64,000 bases of DNA from Aradus depressus (Eukaryota; Arthropoda; Insecta; Hemiptera; Aradidae). This document shows, in pieces, positions 57,302-64,000 of this stretch. Within the stretch, counting starts at the first letter, position 1, and each line of letters starts with the position of its first letter. Location of the stretch: assembly GCA_963662175.1 (NCBI GenBank), contig OY759221.1:36516045-36580044 (forward strand), read 5' to 3'. The notes beneath the pieces were generated by a model. The model saw only the letters and a program-made list of their open reading frames with translations, ran no database searches and was not told the DNA's origin. The position numbers were made by a program, and so were the translations under genes.

Positions 57302-57925
57302 TACATCTCGAAAGAATATGATTATGTACAAAATAATAGTAAAAAAAAAACAATGCAAATAATATAATAAGTACAAAACAAAGAGAAAATATTAAATTTA
57401 AATAATAGTAAACATAAACATAAAAATAAAATAATAATAAAGATAAAATAAAATGAACATGAAAGCCCTTCAACTCGAAACCCCTCGAAACACCACCGGT
57501 TCTCTCCAACTTAATAGGGACAGGGGAGGCCGTGGAGGCTCGAGTGATCCCCCCTGCCTTCTCGCCCCGCCAATAACTGTCCAGCAGTGGAGGCAGGCCA
57601 AGAAGGAGGAGAGTTGAAGGTAAGAGGATTACATGAGGGGAGAAGCTGGTCATCACCGGCACTCCCTAAATATTTTTGCTACAGTAGCAGGTCTCTCGGC
57701 CAGCGCCGCCTCAGTCTTCGGGGGGGATTATCGGGATGGGAATGGGATGACAAGAGTCGAGCAACTGGATTGACGTGGGAAGAAAGGTTAGAGTGGAATT
57801 TGGAGAAACGGGACTTGATGAGGTCAATAACATAGGGGATTTTAAGGTCATTATGGAGGGTAAGTTTAAAAATAAAAGCAGGTGAATCCGAAATTGTTCT
57901 ACAAAACCAATTTTGGGCATAAACC

Positions 57926-58990
57926 AGACTTGAGACTCTACTATTTTGATAATAATATTTATTTCCGTTAAACCATAAAATGGTAATACGATACGTCATA
58001 AGAATGTAATTCTTAGAATCTGACACACATATGATTAGTTATAACAATTCTAGCAGAAAAATAAAATTAATAAATAAATACTTGAAAATACATGAGTACA
58101 ACAATAATGATACTAATACACATATACATTTATTATAAGTACATACATTTTTTAATTTAATAAACATTAAGATAAATATTTTTTATAACTCTTCCGGAAG
58201 TGTCTTTTTCCCAATGATCAGGTCTCCTAACGTGCGAAATATAGAAAAGGGAAAGAAAACAATGTAAATAAAATAAAAAATAAAGAAATATGCAAGTATA
58301 ATTGAATAAATAAATTTACATAAAATAGAAATAAGAAATTGATATAAACATTAAAAAAATAATCAATAAAAATAGATGAAAACATATACTAAGAGAAATA
58401 AAATCAATTAGTACATAAATTATTAAAAATAACGCAGATTCGACGTACCTTTAAGGAGAATATCTGTGGAGGAACTCCCCAAAAAATATAATGAAAGCCA
58501 ATGTATCAACTAATGTTTTTTACTATGAAACACAATTTTTATTGCCGTTATTTTATTCTTTTTGAACAATTGGAAAAAAATAACTGGACTATTTTCAAGT
58601 TTGGTACGAACTCCGTCTCATTATAAAACCCTTGAAACACCATTAGTTCATCATGGACGAGCTTCATCGTAAATTGATGAAACTTGCAGGGCCTTTTTAG
58701 GATCGTTCAAATTAAAGTATAGGATATGTAGGTTTCCAAAATTTTGGATGGGAGGGGTGTTGTGGAGGGGCTCGAAACATAAAATGAGTGATAGTTGTTT
58801 AACGATTCATCGGAACTTCATCAAGTTTCCTTATAAGTTCGGTACAAACGTAAGGTGTTTTAAAATTATAAAATTAGAATAAAGCTTGAGGAATATTAAA
58901 GTTAGATATAAAAAGGTGTGCTCTTTGTTATGTAATGTAAATATTAAGTATGTATATACTTATGGCAAAAATAGGTCGGTGGGTCTGAGG
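57926..58990. other. No gene; copy of the 9810 repeat block at 57950-58030
   Basis: ATTTCCGTTAAACCATAAAA near 57963 matches 9810-9830. The rest is AT-rich. Confidence 0.4.
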
Positions 58991-58999
58991 TTTGGTAAC

Positions 59000-59076
59000 A
59001 TGACAACACAGCATTGTAAGGAGAACGTTGACCTGCCCAAATCCCAATCGGTCGAGACATCTACTGCTAGTGATTG
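59000..59076 (+). other. Candidate first coding exon (weak)
   Basis: ATG at 59000 opens 25 codons (MTTQHCKENVDLPKSQSVET...) ending at a consensus donor G|GTAAGT at 59076. Composition is less AT-rich than the flanks. No family resemblance, and no downstream exon was found in the window. Confidence 0.2.
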
Positions 59077-59079
59077 GTA

Positions 59080-59955
59080 AGTGTCATCGTAATTGTCTGG
59101 AGAAGTAATTCTAGCACACTCTATATACTGAATATCTATCTACAGGTGTAACTGCAGAATAAACACGTTTACAGAACTACCCACCACTTTGTTTTTTACT
59201 CTTTTAAAAGTATTTTTCATACTTACATTTGTTCCTTGACATGCTTTATTTACAAAATAAGCAAAATTAAACTCCGGATAATATAATTAGGCTTTAAAAA
59301 TAGATACTTCTGTATCTTAAAGATTTAGATGTTGACCCTCCCATCGATCCTATTAGTGAAACAGCAAAGGTTCAGATAATTGTGAGTAAGCTTTTTTTTT
59401 TTTTTTTTTTTTTTTTGAAAAGGCTAGGATTTGTCCGAGAGACTACAATTTTGACCCTCCTGTCGATATTTTTTTTTAGTGGAGCAGTACAGATGCTCCG
59501 GATTCTTGGGTCTTCACATTACAAACCCCATATATACGACAATAGAACCGGTGCTGTTTCAACAAAAGGTCCAAGGGGAAGATGAAATTGTATTTTTTCG
59601 AATACATCTCTAGTTGGAAAATTAAGTCAAAAAATTAATTAGTGGTGGATAATTTCTGCAAAAGTACCAATTTTAAGGACCTTCTAGCTGCTCACTTGTC
59701 TAGAATGAAAGAGATTTATATAACTGTGATTGTTCTAAAAAGTTTATCATCTACAGTTTATTTATTGTTTATTATTATTATCCATCGAGAGACCTAATTA
59801 GTGTGTAGCTCAGTTGCAAAATTTAGGGCTCTTTTGGTGTACAGGGGTCCTGTTTAAACAACAGTCGTTGCTATTTCTGCTAAAACAGTTTTTGATACAT
59901 GAGTATAATTCAGAGCCTACAGTGAGGTTGAGGATTAATAAACAGTAGACCTATA
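59080..59955. other. No gene; partial local duplication with T-run
   Basis: GTTGACCCTCCCATCGAT at about 59332 is echoed by TTTGACCCTCCTGTCGAT near 59452, with a T-run at about 59393-59416 between them. Confidence 0.4.
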
Positions 59956-59959
59956 GTAA

Positions 59960-60205
59960 AAAGTCAAGGCAAGAAAACCTTAAGCATGACGTCTTTCGGA
60001 TGTCCCATTTTAACGTCCCGTTAAGCGCAGGTCCCGAGCCTTCGCGATATCAGGTATTTCTTAACTACCCCTATCTCAAGTAAGTAAATCTGGGCATTAA
60101 AAATTTAGGACTCCCACAGTAGAGTTGGGCTCATGTCCATCAGAGCGATGAAAGAGTGTTCTGGTAGTTGGCAATATATCTCATAGTTAAGGCCATGAGT
60201 TAATA
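59960..60205 (+). mobile_element. SINE copy lacking head
   Basis: Core (CAGGTCCCGAGCCTTCGCGA) and tail (AGTTGGGCTCATGTCCATCA) to GGCCATGAG. Confidence 0.75.
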
Positions 60206-60271
60206 ACAGTTAATAACAGTATCATCGAGGGCTTAAAGAGAAACGGATCATATATTAACAATGTTGAGAAA

Positions 60272-60447
60272 AGTCGAGGTTCTGCAGTGTAAAGAAAAAA
60301 GAAAACCCAGTATTTAGCCAACTTTTCTCTCGTAGCTTATTATCAAACACATCACCATAGAGATCCACTGAGGTCATTAAAAGACCCTAAAGATGGACAA
60401 AAATAGTTTTTGAAAAGTTGGCTAAGTACTGAGTGTTGTCTTTACAC
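60272..60447. mobile_element. Inverted-repeat element related to 32478-32661
   Basis: Left arm ending TTAGCCAACTTTTC and right arm GAAAAGTTGGCTAAG pair across about 90 bases. The central words CCTAAAGATGG and TTTTTGAAAAG are a decayed version of the hammerhead-like core. Confidence 0.55.
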
Positions 60448-60557
60448 AAAACACATTGATTGAATTTAAGTGATATCAGTAAGTTTTCAATGAGTAGTCT
60501 TTAAAGTTTCTTTAAATATAATTTATAAAACAAGCAAATTTTGTGTCTCACAAGTTC

Positions 60558-60770
60558 AATCCCCGAGGTTTCATGGAGTGATGACCCTTCGGATGCATTT
60601 ACCTCTCTCAATCCTCGACGTTTCATGGAGTAATGACCCTTCGGATGCATTTACCTCTCTCAATCCTCGACGTTTCATGGAGTAATGACCCTTTGGATGC
60701 ATTTACCTCTCTCAATCCTCGACGTTTCATGGAGTGATGACCCTTCGGATGCATTTACCTCTCTCAATCC
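60558..60770. repeat. 52-bp minisatellite, four units
   Basis: TCAATCCTCGACGTTTCATG starts units near 60558, 60608, 60660 and 60712, with a partial fifth at 60764. The units are nearly identical. Confidence 0.92.
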
Positions 60771-60789
60771 TCTCTCTTCATTTGTACTC

Positions 60790-62640
60790 TACACTTGTAT
60801 ATGAGCAAAACAACGGGTATAAAAGGTCATATGTCTCAGTTTATCATAGAAATCCATATTTCCACTTTTACTTAGTGAAATTTTTATTAAAGACCAACAT
60901 TTTTGCAAAAAAATTTTAAATCCTAAAATATTTCTAAAGGAGTACAACAATTTAGGTTTGGTTACATTATCTGCCATGCGCTGTTTGTTTGTTTATTTTT
61001 ATTGTAATTCAATAAAGAACAGACGTTTTTTTAATATTCTTCTAAATAGAAGTGTTTTGTTTGCCGTGGCAGCTAATTTAATTTGGACCTTGCACTCACA
61101 GTAGGAACATTCTCTTAACATTATCTAACGAATCGTTAAAAACACCATCTCAATTATTTTTATGTTAAAAAGAACAGTTGTTATAACGCGAAACGATTTT
61201 CACTAAGAAAGGTTTCCATTATTTCTTACAGAACACATAATGGATATACTTCATCGTCATATTTAGTAGGTACTCCTTAAAATCATATTTTTTAAAGAAA
61301 ATTTTCAGGTTAATGTCCTGCTAGGAAAAGGTTCATAACTTTCGTTATTCGGGAGGTGAGCATAACCTGTACGTATTTTTTCACAGACAAAAGGTGACAA
61401 GAGTTATATAAAGCTTAAATTTTAATAATTTTGTTTTTTGTCGAAGCTGACTAAAATTTGAAAATTAGTGGGTTCCCGGGAAATAGTGTGCGGGTGAATC
61501 ACTCTACGAAAGTACATCCAGGATCCGAAAATTCAGTTTCTAATTTCATGCTCTGAACTCTTCATGTCATTCAAACATTATGTATCAGGCAAACAAGTTA
61601 TTTTATTATATATTTATATTATATTACATATGTGAAATACACAATAACATATATATTTTTTTTTACAACTTTATTTCTCTCCCAATTCATTCTTTGGTCT
61701 TTACAACCTAACACATAGACGTTTCATTATATTGATCATTTATTTGTTAAGGTATTATATATGAAAGATTTCTTATTTAATTATTTATTAAGTCAATATA
61801 AAAGTAGACGATGTAAAAATGAATATTTATTATATTGATAATGGAATAATTTTGGAGATTAAAAAATTTGCAACTTTTACTATTGGCGATTATAAATACC
61901 GTAGCAAATATTTGCCGACGTGAAGCAAGAATTATAGCTTGTCAGATATTATATAACAGAAATCAATTATTGCAAAATAAAGTGAGAAGAAAGATTGTAA
62001 TAAGCAATAGAGAACAATGTCCTGAAAGTAAAAACTGAGAAAAGTGCCACGAGTTGAAACATTTTAAAACAAACCTACTTTGACTGGGGCTGTTGTGTAA
62101 CTACTCACGACTGTTTAAATGGATTTGACACAGAAACATACATTTTGTAAGATTCCGTAGGTCGAAGACCGTCAGATCCAACTCTTGCATAGTTGTGTTC
62201 TTGTACCGGAAGTGGCAAATTAGATAAAATTGAAGGGTAATATGATTCCCAACAAAAATTAATAATATCAAAAATGTATATCTATATATATATATTCACG
62301 CGTCCCTTCTTTTTCTTAATATTAACTCCAACATTTTTATATTTTTTTGATAAATCTCTCTGTCTACTTATATAGATAGTTAGTGTCATTAACAGCTCCT
62401 TTAGTGCTAAATAGAGTCGCTAGCTGTTCATCTCGGTTGTCAGTGTCGCTAATTATGAATTATTGCTCTTAAGCATAAACAAACAGACGGCCATAAACAA
62501 TAATTCAGAATGGCAACAGAAATTAGAATGGATTGAAAAAAAAATTCAACTTAAGGGGGAAATGGGGAAAAAGAGTAATAAAATAGTAACATTAATAATT
62601 AAAATAAGACAGAATGGAGGGAAATATGTATGGGGATTCC
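60790..62640. other. AT-rich, no feature recognised
   Basis: No coding, SINE, LINE or HTE signal seen. Confidence 0.35.
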
Positions 62641-62646
62641 ATGACA

Positions 62647-63417
62647 AAAAAAATGCAAGTCTAAAGCTTGCAATTTTACTATAATGTAGAATATGCTGAG
62701 ATGGAAATTTATACAGGTTTCGCCAAACATTTTTCGGAACTGTCTAAGATGTTCATTTCAATGAGTTATTTTATAAAAATATTCACAACTTCTTTACGGT
62801 CGCACTGTTATGATCAAAACGTCTTTAGGTTTTTTTTATATATATTTTTTTAAACTATACACACAGATACACATACATATATATTCTCTTAACTTATTAA
62901 TAAATGTAGAATTGAATCTCATTCGTCTGAAATGATGTGAACCGCCAAATTTCGAGAGCTTTATCTTTTAATCGGGGATGAATATTGTATGTTTGTGTGT
63001 GTCATTCAAAGAATACCAATTAGTATAATTATTAGTAAAAATTTCTACAGGAAATGGATATAACGACCGAATATTATGATTATAGTATACTAGGGTGGAA
63101 CTATTGTAACCGTCCATAAATTCGAGAACAAGTTTTCAACGGAATTATTAGTTTTGAACTCGATTTGACCTTGCTTACTAGGATGTCGGTGTGCCTCTGT
63201 GCGTATAGTTAAAAAAAATATATATATAAAAAACCTAAGGACGTTTGATCATAACAGTGCGACCAATAGTAAAGGAGTTGTGAATATTTAAATAAAATAA
63301 CTCATCGAAATGAACATTAACCTATCTTAGACAGTTCCGAAAATCTTTCGTATAAATTTCCATCCCAGCGTATTTTACATTACAGTAAAATTGCAAGTTC
63401 AGATTTGCATTTTTTTA
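62647..63417. repeat. Large inverted repeat, arms about 210 bp
   Basis: Left arm 62647-62856 and right arm 63209-63417 pair nearly throughout (for example GTCGCACTGTTATGATCAAA and its inverse), with a loop of about 350 bases. Probably a foldback or MITE-type DNA transposon. No transposase in the loop. Confidence 0.85.
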
Positions 63418-63419
63418 GG

Positions 63420-64000
63420 CATGGAATCCCCCATACATATTTCCCTCCACTCTGTTTTATTTTAATTATTATTATTACTCTATTTTCCATTACGTTTTAT
63501 TTTTCGCATTTGCCCCGTGAGTTGAATATTTTATTTCATTCCATTCTAAATTATTGTTCATCACCATCTTTGTTTATGCTCTTATACCCACATAGTTGCT
63601 GATCGTTTCATCCTGGCAACAGTTGCAACATATCTATTAAAATAAATTATTAACTTACGATTTATTTTTTCTCATATTTAAAAAAAATTTAAATGAAATA
63701 TTGATGTTCATATTCGAAACTTCGATAGTAAAGATAAAAAAACACTTATTAAAATAAATTGTTCGTTAAAAGTTTGCAAAATACGTTTAGATATTATCTA
63801 TTGTTTTAATAAAACATGCAATAAAATAAAAAAAGTATAAACCATTTTCAGATCATGGTGTAAAGGGCAATCATCAATTCAATGAAAAAATAAATAAAAT
63901 AGAGATTTTTTAAATTTCATTAAAAAAATTTATTAAAAAAACAATCCTCTAATAAGAATCGTATACAATATTACAATTTCAAAATAATATTTTATGACTA
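63420..64000. other. AT-rich end of window, nothing recognised
   Basis: No supported feature. Confidence 0.35.

Larger units (their letters stand above)
52512..57925 (-). mobile_element. Jockey-like LINE 3' end, split by the Ty3 insertion
   Basis: 57925-57302 carries the C-terminal ORF2 end (LTLHNDLKIPYVIDLIKSRF and PRRLRRRWPRDLL, as at 8440-9269) and most of the 3' UTR. The UTR resumes at 52639 beyond the Ty3 element and reaches a poly(A) at 52524-52512. 5'-truncated; now split. Confidence 0.75.

Noticed and set aside
60558..60770. CRISPR-like array
   Set aside because: Head-to-tail 52-bp units without distinct spacers, in an animal genome.

Overview
This is animal, almost certainly insect, genomic DNA. 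It is AT-rich and intron-rich, and crowded with transposable elements. Its one recognisable host gene is the ecdysteroid-pathway P450 CYP306A1 (phantom). I cannot fix the insect order from sequence alone; a hemipteran is a guess from the style of the repeats.

Layout. 1-22.4 kb holds no host gene I can recognise. It contains many copies of a hairpin-ended element with an internal tandem array (called HTE here), a tRNA-derived SINE, Jockey-like and RTE-like LINE tails, a decayed mariner, a palindromic Penelope-like remnant, two copies of a small element carrying a mini-ORF (called MO here), and a 54-bp minisatellite. 22.4-45.8 kb is the phantom gene on the + strand. It has seven coding exons with consensus GT/AG junctions and consistent phases, giving 497 residues with every P450 signature present. 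Its introns (0.8 to 8.6 kb) are filled with SINEs, LINE scraps, HTE copies, a third MO copy and an internally deleted LINE. 45.9-52.5 kb is repeats and a minisatellite. 52.6-57.3 kb is a full-length Ty3/gypsy retrotransposon on the - strand. Its 235-bp LTRs look identical and it carries a 4-bp target duplication. It sits inside the 3' UTR of a Jockey-like LINE. 58-64 kb is mostly featureless AT-rich DNA, with a SINE, a 52-bp minisatellite and a 0.77-kb inverted repeat.

How it fits together. Phantom is the ecdysteroid 25-hydroxylase of moulting-hormone synthesis. Everything else supported here is mobile or repetitive DNA, in several cases nested: Ty3 in LINE, MO in HTE, palindrome in HTE, SINE in HTE. 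The less ordinary points are a T TTA AAC slippery heptamer abutting the gag stop, hammerhead-like CUGANGA/GAAA cores in several inverted-repeat elements, three copies of the MO element, a half-LINE that joins ORF1 to the end of ORF2, and SINE copies with internal tandem expansions. No wholly new gene system is proved here. CYP18A1, a common neighbour of phantom, was not seen.
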